From: Halogeometricum rufum
GTDB taxonomy: Archaea > Halobacteriota > Halobacteria > Halobacteriales > Haloferacaceae
Reading direction: 5' to 3'
NCBI RefSeq assembly: GCF_900112175.1
Contig: NZ_FOYT01000005.1
Coordinates: 124,001-188,000 of the forward strand
Length of the DNA stretch: 64,000 nucleotides
Position 1 is the first letter of the stretch. Each line of letters opens with the position of its first letter. Below are positions 54,190 to 62,878 of the stretch, piece after piece. The translations under genes and the position numbers were made by a program. Below the pieces are notes generated by a model that saw nothing but the letters and a program-made list of their open reading frames with translations, was not told where the DNA came from and made no database searches.

Positions 54190-54744
54190 TCAGAGGCCGA
54201 AGTCGCTCGTATCCTCGTAGTGCGCGCCGTGGGAGGACTCGCGTTCGTATATCGGTTCGCGCCGGACGACGGCGGTGCCGCCGGACGGGAGTCCCGCCGC
54301 CCACACGTCCTCTAGGAACCAGACCGGTTCGAGGTCCTCGGGAGTGAGGCCGGCCGCGCGTTCGAGGTGGTCGAACGCGGCGCTCCGGGTGGTGAACAGG
54401 CGTTCGGCGCGGCGCCGCCGGAAGTCGGGCGCGACGTAGCACTGCCACGTCGTCCCGGTGACGACGACGGGGTCGTCGACCCTGTCGTCGGGGTCCAGGT
54501 CGCCCCAGCGGTGTCGTAACCAGACGCGCGCGCCGGACTCCGTCTCGCGACACAGTTCCACCTCGCCGAGGACGATGAGGTCCTGGATGGCGCGGGGGAT
54601 GTTGAGGTCTGGAAACAGGCCGCCGTAGGCGTGTTCGAACTCTTCGGCAACTTGGGAGAGCGACACCACTCCCTCGGGGAGCGAACGGAGCGTCTTCCGG
54701 ACTCGCTCGTAGGCTTCCTCGGGTGGTGCGTCCTCGCGGAACAT
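54190..54744 (-). CDS. Hypothetical haloarchaeal protein
   Basis: 184 residues. The N-terminal 90 residues look like a winged-helix-type fold (RKTLRSLPEGVVSLSQVAEE, then IPRAIQDLIVLGEVELCRET), and the second half is unknown (TTWQCYVAPDFRRRRAERLF). No name can be given. It lies 65 bases downstream of the MFS gene end region on the same strand and may be independent. Confidence 0.75.
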   Translation of the reverse strand: MFREDAPPEEAYERVRKTLRSLPEGVVSLSQVAEEFEHAYGGLFPDLNIPRAIQDLIVLGEVELCRETESGARVWLRHRWGDLDPDDRVDDPVVVTGTTWQCYVAPDFRRRRAERLFTTRSAAFDHLERAAGLTPEDLEPVWFLEDVWAAGLPSGGTAVVRREPIYERESSHGAHYEDTSDFGL

Positions 54745-54843
54745 CGACCGAAACGAGGAGACGCGCGTGATAAATATCGACCGGTCGGTTATCCCCGGTG
54801 ATACTCAGAGACGGGACGCCGGTCCGGTCGCCGCGGCGCGGAC

Positions 54844-56124
54844 TCACCACTCGGTGAGTGCGCTCGGACCGAAGTCGTACGTGAGGATGGCGAGGAAGGA
54901 GAACACGCCCGTGATGGCCGACGCGCCGCCGACGTAGAACACCCACGACATCCCCACCTCGGTCATCAGCCACCCGCCGAGGAGGGGCGCGACGACGCTC
55001 CCCGGCCGCCAGAGGAGTTCGCGGATGCCGAACGAGGAGGCGACGCCGCCGTCGTCGGTGCCCTCGTCCGCGAACAGCGCCATGCTCGCCGGTTCGCGGA
55101 AACTGTCGGCGACGCCGAGCAGTCCCGAGAGGCCGACGAGCGGGAGGAACGCGGCCGAGAGCGGGCCGAGGACGGGGTACGTCTCGGGGAGGCCGAATGC
55201 GGCCCCGATGGCGGGCGAGAACGGCACCGCGAGGGCGACGAGCCCGTACGCGCCGCCGCCGACGAAGACGAACAGCGCGCGGCCGTACTCGTCGGAGAGT
55301 CCGCCCGTCTTCGGTTGGAACAGCATGTTGGTGAACTTCTCGGCGACGACGGTGAGCGAGACGGCCAGACTCGTGTAGGCCAGACCGCCGCCGGCAGCGG
55401 AGAGGCCCGCGTAGATGGGCACCCACGTGCGGACCAGCGTCACGGCGACGGCGTACTGGGTGCGGAAACTGGCGATGGTGAGGATGCGGCGGTTCAGCGC
55501 GAGGTCCGAGAACGGGAAGCCGGCGATGCGCGTGTGGTCCGGTTCGAGGAGGACCCACAGCGTGACGGTGGCGACGGTCATGAGGACGACGATGACGGCG
55601 AAGACGGGCGTGAAGCCGGCGGCGTCGTACAGCGCACCCGCCGAGAGACTGCCGAGGATGGAGGCGGCGAACCGGGCCGCGTTCGCCTTGCCGATGTTGT
55701 TCGCTCGCGTCCCCACGTCGGACAGTTCGCCGACCAGCGCCAGCGACATCAGGCCCGCGCCGGTGACGGCGACGCCCTGGAGGGCGCGCGCGCCGACGAA
55801 GGCGAGGCTGGAGTCGACCAGCGGAAACAGCGCGTACGAGAGCGTGCCGAGGGCGAGGACGGCGACGAGAATCTTCCCCTTGTCGAACCGGTCGCCGGCC
55901 CACGCGAGGGGGACGACGGCGACTGTCTGCGCGAGCGTGAAGCCCGTGGTGTACATCCCGATGACGAACCCGGCACCGAGCGTGAAGAGCCCGAACACCG
56001 AGACGCCCGTGGGGTCGAGCGTCTCGATGTAGTCGGGGAGGAGCGTCACGAGCGTGATGAAGCCGAAGCCGCCGGCGAAGCGCGTGAGGTAGAGCGCGTA
56101 GAACTGGAGCCTGTCCCGGTTCAC
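54844..56124 (-). CDS. MFS transporter
   Basis: 426 residues from GTG, with about 12 hydrophobic helices in two halves. The first loop motif is WAGDRFDKGKILV, the MFS GDR-type signature. The second half includes TGGLSDEYGRALFVFVGG, the matching loop motif. It resembles the multidrug/sugar efflux group; the direction and substrate are open. The start at VNRDRLQFYALYLTRF has a TATA-like CGCTTTTCG about 26 bases upstream. It is followed on the same strand by the hypothetical gene at 54190. Confidence 0.9.
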   Translation of the reverse strand: MNRDRLQFYALYLTRFAGGFGFITLVTLLPDYIETLDPTGVSVFGLFTLGAGFVIGMYTTGFTLAQTVAVVPLAWAGDRFDKGKILVAVLALGTLSYALFPLVDSSLAFVGARALQGVAVTGAGLMSLALVGELSDVGTRANNIGKANAARFAASILGSLSAGALYDAAGFTPVFAVIVVLMTVATVTLWVLLEPDHTRIAGFPFSDLALNRRILTIASFRTQYAVAVTLVRTWVPIYAGLSAAGGGLAYTSLAVSLTVVAEKFTNMLFQPKTGGLSDEYGRALFVFVGGGAYGLVALAVPFSPAIGAAFGLPETYPVLGPLSAAFLPLVGLSGLLGVADSFREPASMALFADEGTDDGGVASSFGIRELLWRPGSVVAPLLGGWLMTEVGMSWVFYVGGASAITGVFSFLAILTYDFGPSALTEW

Positions 56125-56201
56125 GGCGGTACTGCGGAGGAGCGACGAAAAGCGGTTTCGGTTCGAAGGGCGCTGCGCGCGAACGGAGTGCCGCGAACGT
56201 C

Positions 56202-57176
56202 TCAGTCGGCGTCGTAGCCGTGGCCCGTCGCCGGCGCGGACGTCTCGCCGAGGACGCGGGCGCGAATCGTGTCGCGCTTGACGAGGGCGAACCCGGCGAA
56301 GATGGCGAGGAAGCCGACGAGCGTCGTCGTGCTCACGAGGTGGCCGAGGAGCGCCCACCCGGCGACGGCGGCGACGACGGGTTCGAGGTAGCCGACGAGG
56401 TTTATCTCCGTCGCGCCGACGCGTTCGTGCAGGGCGAAGTAGATGAGGAAGCCGACGACGCCGGAGACGAGCGTCAGGTAGGTGAGCGAGACGACGGCCG
56501 TCGTCGTCCACTCGATGGCGGCGGGGGACTCGCCGCGGGCGAGCGACCCCGCGAAGAGGACGGCAGCGCCGACGAGCATCGCCCACGCCTGCATCGACTC
56601 GGCGGGAAGCGTCGTCCGGAGCGGTTCCGTGAGGACGGCCCCGACGGCGAAACTCGCCGCGCTGAGGAGGACGAGGACGATGCCGAGGAGGTTCGTCGAG
56701 AGGAGGTTCGCGGGGTTCGGGTCGGCGACGACGACGACGCCGACGACGCCCAGGAGGAAGCCGCCGGCGGCGACGTTGTCGAGCGACTGGCCGAGAATCG
56801 AGGCGGCGGCGACGGCGGTCAGCACCGGGGCGAGACTGACGACGACGGCGGCGACGGCGCCGGAGACGTGCATCTCGCCGAGGTACAACAGCGCGTGGTA
56901 GGCGGCGATGATGAACACGCCGACGACGCCGACGCTCAGCCACTCGGGTCTGTCTCTGGGGTACCAGCGGTCGGTGGTGACGACGGCGTACCCGAGGATG
57001 AGGACGCCGGCGATGGCGTAGCGGATGCCCGCGAACAGGACGGGCGGGAAGTGTTCGAGTCCGGCCTCGATGGCGACGAACGACGTTCCCCAGAACGCGG
57101 CGAGCGCGAGGAACAGGAGGGCGTTCCAGTTGGACGTATCGGAGCGAATTCGGAGCGACATGGTCGTAGTCGTCAT
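56202..57176 (-). CDS. DMT-family (EamA) transporter
   Basis: 324 residues with ten hydrophobic helices in two EamA repeats (ALLFLALAAFWGTSFVAIEA; NLLGIVLVLLSAASFAVGAV). These permeases export amino acids or metabolites. ATG 57176 (MTTTTMSLRIRSD) was taken; ATG 57161 is an alternative. It is divergent from an Lrp/AsnC regulator across 181 AT-rich bases with repeated ATAGATTC sites, so regulation of this exporter by that Lrp is likely (inference). Confidence 0.92.
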   Translation of the reverse strand: MTTTTMSLRIRSDTSNWNALLFLALAAFWGTSFVAIEAGLEHFPPVLFAGIRYAIAGVLILGYAVVTTDRWYPRDRPEWLSVGVVGVFIIAAYHALLYLGEMHVSGAVAAVVVSLAPVLTAVAAASILGQSLDNVAAGGFLLGVVGVVVVADPNPANLLSTNLLGIVLVLLSAASFAVGAVLTEPLRTTLPAESMQAWAMLVGAAVLFAGSLARGESPAAIEWTTTAVVSLTYLTLVSGVVGFLIYFALHERVGATEINLVGYLEPVVAAVAGWALLGHLVSTTTLVGFLAIFAGFALVKRDTIRARVLGETSAPATGHGYDAD

Positions 57177-57206
57177 CAGAGATGGCCCTTCTTAAATTTG
57201 ACTACA

Positions 57207-57277
57207 ATAGATTCTCGTAACTTCGATTTTGATTCAATATAGATTCCGTTTTGTGCACGATAGACCAGTATAGATGC
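57207..57277. promoter_or_regulatory. Three spaced ATAGATTC-like sites between exporter and Lrp gene
   Basis: ATAGATTC at 57207 and 57239 and ATAGATGC at 57270 are spaced 32 and 31 bases apart, about three helical turns. Lrp proteins wrap DNA over such phased arrays, so this is a candidate operator. Confidence 0.45.
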
Positions 57278-57357
57278 GAATCGGTTGAAGATACGCTGTA
57301 ACATGTCGCGAGCGGAACTTACAACCGCCGCGACGTGGATGCACAGACACCGCGGCC

Positions 57358-57843
57358 ATGGACGAACGAGACATCCGCCTTCTGAAGGCCATATCCGACC
57401 TCGAGACGGGCAGCCCCGAACGACTGCACGAGGAGACGGGAATCCCCGTCTCGACCATCCACTATCGGTTGAACAACCTCCGCGAGGCGGGCGTCATCAA
57501 GAACGACCTGTACGACATCGACCTGGAGAAGGTCGGACTCGGCGTCACCGTCATCGTGGAGTTGCTCACCGACTACAGCGGACCCCACCAGAACTTCGAG
57601 GAGAAGATTCTCGACGTGGAGGGCGTCACGCAGGCGTACTTCACGATGGGCGAGACGGACTTCGTCGTCGTCGCCCACCTCTCGGGGCGGGAGATGGTCG
57701 AACGACTCATCACGGACTTCGAGACGATAGACGAGGTGGAGCGGACGAACTCGACGTTCGTCGTCTCCTCGCTTCGGGACAGCGCACGCGTCCTCCAGAA
57801 CTACGAGTTGGAGACGCTCCTGGACGAACTCCTCGACGAGTGA
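57358..57843 (+). CDS. Lrp/AsnC-family transcriptional regulator
   Basis: 161 residues. HTH at MDERDIRLLKAISDLETGSP and EETGIPVSTIHYRLNNLREA; AsnC-type effector domain with VTVIVELLTDYSGPHQNFEE and MGETDFVVVAHLSGREMVER. The C-terminal tail is acidic (ETLLDELLDE). It is divergent from the DMT transporter and likely controls it and itself. Confidence 0.92.
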   Translation: MDERDIRLLKAISDLETGSPERLHEETGIPVSTIHYRLNNLREAGVIKNDLYDIDLEKVGLGVTVIVELLTDYSGPHQNFEEKILDVEGVTQAYFTMGETDFVVVAHLSGREMVERLITDFETIDEVERTNSTFVVSSLRDSARVLQNYELETLLDELLDE

Positions 57844-57935
57844 GCGGGCGGGCGGCCGATTCTCGGGACGAGATAGTTCTTCACTAGTTCGAAATGGTTG
57901 CAGAAGCTGATAATAAATTCTTTTTCTGCAAACGA

Positions 57936-57945
57936 GAGTTTAAGA
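57936..57945 (+). promoter_or_regulatory. TATA box for the 57969 gene
   Basis: GAGTTTAAGA is centred 28 bases before the ATG at 57969, which favours that start over the one 12 bases upstream. Confidence 0.55.
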
Positions 57946-57968
57946 TGGAGTAGTGGGTGATAACACTC

Positions 57969-58325
57969 ATGCGTCCCCCCGCCACCAACCCAACCCAGAC
58001 CGAGACGACGACGGTTCACATCGAGTGGCCGATGAACGACCACGGGGCGATGACGGTCCGCGTCGAGGGGTCGAACGAGGTACGCCAACTGGTCGAGTTC
58101 GCGGACGGGAACGTCGAAGGGACGATGGCGAAACTCCCGGCCGGTGCGAGCCTCCCCGTGCGGATGGAGTCGCTCGGCACGCGGGGGAACGCCTGGCGCG
58201 TCACCGGACTCGTCGGGCGGACCCCGCAGTCGATAACCGACACCTCAGGGCGCGACGACCCGACGCACCGCGGCCACCGTTCCGACAAAGAGTACGGCGA
58301 GGCCAAGGAACGCGCCGAGATGTGA
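57969..58325 (+). CDS. Conserved haloarchaeal hypothetical protein
   Basis: 118 residues. A beta-rich core, TVHIEWPMNDHGAMTVRVEG to LPVRMESLGTRGNAWRVTGL, ends in a hydrophilic charged tail (SGRDDPTHRGHRSDKEYGEA). I recall similar haloarchaeal proteins of unknown function. The 3' end overlaps, on the opposite strand, the small membrane protein gene at 58245 by 81 bases; the overlap covers only the poorly conserved tail. Confidence 0.75.
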   Translation: MRPPATNPTQTETTTVHIEWPMNDHGAMTVRVEGSNEVRQLVEFADGNVEGTMAKLPAGASLPVRMESLGTRGNAWRVTGLVGRTPQSITDTSGRDDPTHRGHRSDKEYGEAKERAEM

Positions 58326-58463
58326 GGGAACCGTCAAGGGGCCGGCCGTCAGCGTCGTCGCGCCGGCGACGAGTCGCTCTCCCACGCCGAGTCGGACGCC
58401 GAAGACGGCGGCCGTCCCGAGGACGAGGAGCGAGAGCACGATTCCGGTTCGGTCCGTGGGCAT
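58245..58463 (-). CDS. Two-helix small membrane protein
   Basis: 72 residues: helices GIVLSLLVLGTAAVFGVRLG and GAFLGLAVLFVGTVAAVRRV, separated by a short loop. No family is recognised. It overlaps the preceding convergent gene by 81 bases, so one of the two 3' ends may be over-extended. ATG at 58463 was chosen over one 39 bases upstream. Confidence 0.6.
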   Translation of the reverse strand: MPTDRTGIVLSLLVLGTAAVFGVRLGVGERLVAGATTLTAGPLTVPSHLGAFLGLAVLFVGTVAAVRRVVAP

Positions 58464-58677
58464 CGGTCGAGATATTCTCTCGAGACTGATAAACACGCGC
58501 AACAGAGTGTAACTGAACGGCCGCGCGGCGTTCGCCGACCGATGAGGAACGCCCCTCGTAGGTAGAGATGGAGTATTCTCCGAACTGATAGCCTCACGCG
58601 CACGGTTTCACCGGAAACCCGGTGTGGTGGCGAGCGGCACGGCTCGCACGGTACGTGTCGTTTCGGTCCGCAGGAAG

Positions 58678-58751
58678 CGGGCCGGGAGGGAGTTGAACCC
58701 CCGACCGTCTGATTAAGAGTCAGACGCTCTCCCTAACTGAGCTACCGGCCC
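58678..58751 (-). tRNA. tRNA-Lys (anticodon CUU)
   Basis: The minus strand folds as a class I tRNA: acceptor GGGCCGG/CCGGCCC, D-arm AGCTCAGTTAGGGAGAGC, anticodon stem TCTGA/TCAGA with loop CTCTTAA (anticodon CTT, reading AAG) and T-arm GGGGGTTCAACTCCC with discriminator G. CCA is not encoded. Confidence 0.95.
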
Positions 58752-58964
58752 GTACGATTTCTCGTTTCCGCGGGGTAAGTAAAGACCTTTCGTTTAAGCG
58801 CGTTGGTGACAGACCGGCACACGGGAGTCGACTCCGCGGGACGCCGTCCCGGTGAAGGAGAGTCGGGTCCGCGCGTCCGCGGCGGTGGGGCCGCGACGAG
58901 TCGGTTCGGCGGACTCTCGGAAACGAGTGCTGTTAAGTGTCGTCCGACCAGACGTGAGGACGAT

Positions 58965-60419
58965 ATGAGCGCTGGGGTCACGATATCCTCGATGTCCACC
59001 TACGCGATTCTCGGTTGCGGGAGCGTGGGCCACGCGGTGGCCGAGGAACTCACAGAGGAGGGGAAAGACGTCCTCATCCTCGACAAAGACGAGAGCCGGG
59101 TCGAAGCCCTCCGCGACCAGGACCTGAACGCGCAGACGACGGACATCTCGGACCCCGAAGTCGCCGAGGCCGTCGCCGATCGGGACGTGGTCCTCATCCT
59201 CGCCTCGGACGTCGAGGCGAACAAGGCGGCCGTCTCGGCCATCCGCGACCGCAACACCGACCAGTTCGTGGTCGTGCGCGCCTCCGACCCCGTCTCCGAG
59301 GACGAACTCGCCGAACTCGGCGCGGACGTGGTCATCAACCCCTCGGAGGTCATCGCCGACTCCGCGCTTCGCTCGCTGGAGTCCGGCGAGTTGGAGTACA
59401 AGGCGCGCCAACTGGCCGACCTCCTGGAGTCGACGGAAGGGAAGCTGGCCATCCTGACGCACGACAACCCGGACCCCGACTCCATCGCGAGTGCGGCCGC
59501 CCTGCAGGCCATCGCCGCCGAGTACGACGTGGCGTCCGACATCCTCTACGACGGCGAGATGGGTCACCAGGAGAACCGCGCGTTCGTGAACCTCCTCGGT
59601 ATCGACCTCACGCCCCTGTCCGAAGCGCCCGACCTCTCGGAGTACGGCGCGGTGGCCCTCGTAGACCACATGAAGTCGGGGGAACCCGACATCGGCACCG
59701 AGGTGGACATCTTCATCGACCACTTCGAACCGGACGAGGGTATCGACCCGATGTTCATCGACGTGCGGCCGAACGTCTCCTCGACGTCGACCATCCTCAC
59801 GAAGTACATCCAGGAGTTCAACATCAGTCCCAGCGAAGCCGTCGCGACGGCGTTGCTGTACGGCATCCGCGCGGAGACGCTGGACTTCAAGCGCGAGACG
59901 ACGCCGGCGGACCTGACCGCCGCGGCGTACCTCTACCCGTTCGCCGACCACGACACCCTCGAACAGGTGGAGTCGCCGTCGATGTCGCCGGAGACGCTGG
60001 ACGTCCTCGCCGAGGCCATCCAGAACCGCGACGTGCAGGGGAGCCACCTCGTCTCGAACGCCGGATTCATCCGCGACAGGGACGCCCTCGGACAGGCGGC
60101 CCAGCACCTCCTCAACCTCGAAGGCGTGACGACGACGGCCGTGTTCGGCATCGTCGACAACAACATCTACCTCTCGGCTCGGTCGAAGGACATCCGCATG
60201 AACATCGGCAACGTCCTGCAGGACGCGTTCGAGGGCATCGGCGAGGCGGGCGGCCACTCGACGCAGGGCGACGTGGAGATTCCGCTCGGCATCTTCACCG
60301 GCATCGAGACGTCCGACGACAACCGCGACACCCTCCTGCAACTCACCGAGGAAGCCGTGCGCCGAAAACTGTTCGAGGCGATGGGCGTCGAGAGCACGGA
60401 GAGCGGAAACGGCGGCTGA
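58965..60419 (+). CDS. TrkA-N / DHH-DHHA1 phosphoesterase (possible c-di-AMP or nanoRNA phosphodiesterase)
   Basis: 484 residues. A TrkA-N Rossmann domain (10-130; YAILGCGSVGHAVAEELTEE, binding NAD or a nucleotide) is followed by a DHH domain (about 165-340; TEGKLAILTHDNPDPDSIAS, YGAVALVDHMKSGEPDIGTE, VDIFIDHFEPDEG) and a DHHA1 domain (355-470; EGVTTTAVFGIVDNNIYLSA). Relatives cleave c-di-AMP or oligoribonucleotides. The third motif reads D-H-F rather than D-H-H, so metal binding may differ. ATG 58992 is an alternative. It is convergent with the PRC-barrel gene. Confidence 0.92.
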   Translation: MSAGVTISSMSTYAILGCGSVGHAVAEELTEEGKDVLILDKDESRVEALRDQDLNAQTTDISDPEVAEAVADRDVVLILASDVEANKAAVSAIRDRNTDQFVVVRASDPVSEDELAELGADVVINPSEVIADSALRSLESGELEYKARQLADLLESTEGKLAILTHDNPDPDSIASAAALQAIAAEYDVASDILYDGEMGHQENRAFVNLLGIDLTPLSEAPDLSEYGAVALVDHMKSGEPDIGTEVDIFIDHFEPDEGIDPMFIDVRPNVSSTSTILTKYIQEFNISPSEAVATALLYGIRAETLDFKRETTPADLTAAAYLYPFADHDTLEQVESPSMSPETLDVLAEAIQNRDVQGSHLVSNAGFIRDRDALGQAAQHLLNLEGVTTTAVFGIVDNNIYLSARSKDIRMNIGNVLQDAFEGIGEAGGHSTQGDVEIPLGIFTGIETSDDNRDTLLQLTEEAVRRKLFEAMGVESTESGNGG

Positions 60420-60468
60420 AATCGGGAAGCGAACGCGGAATCGGCGAGACGATGCGCGTCGGCGAACC

Positions 60469-60765
60469 TCAGGCGACGAGCGACGACTCTTCTTCTTCGT
60501 CGGGTTGCTTCAGGCGTTCGATCACGTCGTTGATGAGGATGACGTCGCCGACGGCGCGGACCCAGCGGTAGGGGATGAGGACGCCTTTCCCCGGTTCGAT
60601 TCGATTGCGAAACAGTTCGTCGTTGAGTCGTCCGAGCGCGAGTCCGGTGACCGACTGCCGGTCGAGGTCGAGGCGAATGTCGTCGACCTCCCCCACGAAC
60701 ACACCGTTGTTCGAGTAGACCTCGCGCCCGACGAGCGTCGTCAACTCTTCGGGAGTCCCGTCCAT
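60469..60765 (-). CDS. cdpB1: PRC-barrel protein, cell-division CdpB1-like
   Basis: 98 residues. One PRC barrel: LTTLVGREVYSNNGVFVGEV, then DLDRQSVTGLALGRLN and VLIPYRWVRAVGDVILINDV. The C-terminus is acidic. In Haloferax volcanii the PRC-barrel proteins CdpB1 and CdpB2 help place SepF/FtsZ during division. Size, sequence style and the neighbouring DHH gene match CdpB1, but this is by recall. A TATA box lies 28 bases before the ATG. Confidence 0.85.
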   Translation of the reverse strand: MDGTPEELTTLVGREVYSNNGVFVGEVDDIRLDLDRQSVTGLALGRLNDELFRNRIEPGKGVLIPYRWVRAVGDVILINDVIERLKQPDEEEESSLVA

Positions 60766-60788
60766 GTGCAGTCTCTTGAAGGCATCCG

Positions 60789-60797
60789 CCTTAATTG
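60789..60797 (-). promoter_or_regulatory. TATA box for the PRC-barrel gene
   Basis: The minus strand reads CAATTAAGG, centred 28 bases before the ATG at 60765. Confidence 0.55.
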
Positions 60798-60949
60798 TTC
60801 GTAGCCGCGGGCCCGCAGACCGTCCAGCGGCCGAGAAGACGGCTGACGAGCGTCAGACAACACGTTCCTCAGGAAGACGTTCTCCGCAGGAGTGAGGTCG
60901 GTCCGGCGGCACCGTGTGGCGGTCGAGGCGGCGACCCGTCCCCCCGGGG

Positions 60950-62785
60950 TCAGGGGAACCAGCCCGCCGCCAACTCGGCGTCGTCGACGGTGCCGGCCGC
61001 GCGGCGTTTCGCGCCCGCCGACCGGGCGACGGCGTACGACTGGACGACGAAGTAGACGGCCCAGAGGACGTAGCCGCCGGCACCGCTGCCGACGACGAGG
61101 GGCACCGTCTGGAACGACCCCAGCCCGAACTCGACCAGCGTCTCGCCGACGAGGAGGACGCTGAAGTAGCCGTAGAACCCCGACGCCCACCACATCGCCC
61201 CCACCCGCCCCCATCCGGGCTGGAGGTGTTCGGGGAGGCGCGTCGTGTTCATCACGAGGACCAGCGCCGTGTAGGGCCACATCATCACGCCCGACATCGC
61301 CGCGCCGACGACGAGGAAGAAGAACGGTTCGCGCCCCTCGAACGGCGACGTGAACAGGAGGATGATGGCGATGCCCCAGAGGCAGAAACCGGTCAGGACG
61401 CGCCAGAACAGCGTCTCCAGGTCCCAGCCGGCCTCACGGCCGTACACCTCGTAGATGGCGTCGACGCTGTTCCGGACGAACGACTCGACGATGGCGTACT
61501 CGGTGGTGAAGAGGGCGACGAACAGGACGAGGAAGACGAGTATCCGCCCGGCGGGGCCGAGGAGGGGGACCACGTCGCCCAGCCACATCTGGAGGGCGTC
61601 GGCGGTGGTGCCGGGGGCGTAGCGGATTGCGACGCTCATCAGCGCCGGCGCGACCAGGAACAGGCCGAAGACGAAGGTGAGCAGGTGTTCGAGTTGGACG
61701 ACGCGCCACCATCCGCGCCAGCGCTTGAGGTTCGTCGTCGTCGGCCGGAAGGTGAAGCCGTCGCGTTCGATGGGTTCGGGGTCGTCGCCGCGGAACGGGT
61801 TCTTCACGCGCCCCTGGTAGTTCCCCATGCCGTACCCCTTCTCGCGCGCCCAGAGGCTCTGCGAGAGGTTGAGGTAGCCGCCCGCGCCGGCGAACGCCAG
61901 TCCGCCGAGGAAGACGGCTATCTCCATCTCCGGCGGGAGGCTCCCGACGGCCGACGCCGCCGCCGGCAGGTCCGCGAGTTCGACCCACGACCCCGAGACG
62001 GCGACGAGGAGGACGGCGGCGACGATGGAGACGAACAGCAGGCCTATCTGGAACACCTCGACGGCGTTGTACATCACCGACGACACCTGATACGAGAGCC
62101 AGATGACGACCATCAGTCCGACGGCGATGAGTTTCCACGCCGCGATGGACGCGCCGAGGAGCGTGACGGACCCGGTCAGTCCGAGCGCCGCCGTCCCGAC
62201 GCGCGCCGCACTCGCGGCCCACCCCGGCCACCCGAGGCTGACGAGTCCGCCGACGAGGAACAGCCACGGCCAGTGGTCTGCGATGCGCGCGAAGGCGCGA
62301 AAGACGCTCTCGCCGGTGGCGAGCGTCCACCGCTGGAGTTCGGTGTTGATGACGAACTGGGTGAGGACGCCGACGACGAACGCCCAGAACAGCGTCCAGC
62401 CGTACTGAGAGGTCAGGACGGGCCAAAACAGCGTCTCACCGCTCCCGAGAGACGCGCCGAGCATGATGGCCGAGGGGCCGACGATGTGGCCGACGCGGGG
62501 GACGCGCGGCAGGTCCGTCAGGCGGAACGCGCCGCCGTCGCCCCTGTCGGGGTAGTCGTCCGTCTCGCCCGCCCGCTTCAACTCCTCGTAGCGCAACGGG
62601 AGGAACCACGTCCCCCGGTACTGCCTGCCCTCCACCTCCGAGGCGTACACCTCGTCGCCGCGGGCCGGGTGGTCCGACGGTCGCTCCCGCCCCTCGCCCC
62701 CGCCGTCGTCGCCTGCACCGGGCGCTGACGACCCGTCCGCCGGTGAAGGCGGGCGGTTCTCGTCGTCGGAGGAATCGGAGGACAT
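60950..62785 (-). CDS. Nramp-related membrane transporter lacking the metal-binding motif
   Basis: 611 residues. After a long disordered acidic N-terminus (1-60) there are 11-12 helices in the Nramp/LeuT arrangement. In helix 1 the metal-binding DPGN is replaced: VGPSAIMLGASLGSGETLFW. The helix-6 Met-Pro-His motif is absent too (FAGAGGYLNLSQSLWAREKG). The substrate is therefore probably not Fe/Mn in the usual way; other Nramp relatives carry Mg, Al or act as sensors. Haloarchaea commonly have this type. It lies downstream of the HTH gene on the same strand, 93 bases away. Confidence 0.88.
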   Translation of the reverse strand: MSSDSSDDENRPPSPADGSSAPGAGDDGGGEGRERPSDHPARGDEVYASEVEGRQYRGTWFLPLRYEELKRAGETDDYPDRGDGGAFRLTDLPRVPRVGHIVGPSAIMLGASLGSGETLFWPVLTSQYGWTLFWAFVVGVLTQFVINTELQRWTLATGESVFRAFARIADHWPWLFLVGGLVSLGWPGWAASAARVGTAALGLTGSVTLLGASIAAWKLIAVGLMVVIWLSYQVSSVMYNAVEVFQIGLLFVSIVAAVLLVAVSGSWVELADLPAAASAVGSLPPEMEIAVFLGGLAFAGAGGYLNLSQSLWAREKGYGMGNYQGRVKNPFRGDDPEPIERDGFTFRPTTTNLKRWRGWWRVVQLEHLLTFVFGLFLVAPALMSVAIRYAPGTTADALQMWLGDVVPLLGPAGRILVFLVLFVALFTTEYAIVESFVRNSVDAIYEVYGREAGWDLETLFWRVLTGFCLWGIAIILLFTSPFEGREPFFFLVVGAAMSGVMMWPYTALVLVMNTTRLPEHLQPGWGRVGAMWWASGFYGYFSVLLVGETLVEFGLGSFQTVPLVVGSGAGGYVLWAVYFVVQSYAVARSAGAKRRAAGTVDDAELAAGWFP

Positions 62786-62878
62786 CGCTGTGACGGGAGT
62801 GAGTCTCGCCGGGTCTGTGATAAATTCGGTGGGTCGCTGATAGCAGGTAGCACGCGGGCCGAGGGAGTCGGGCGTCGG

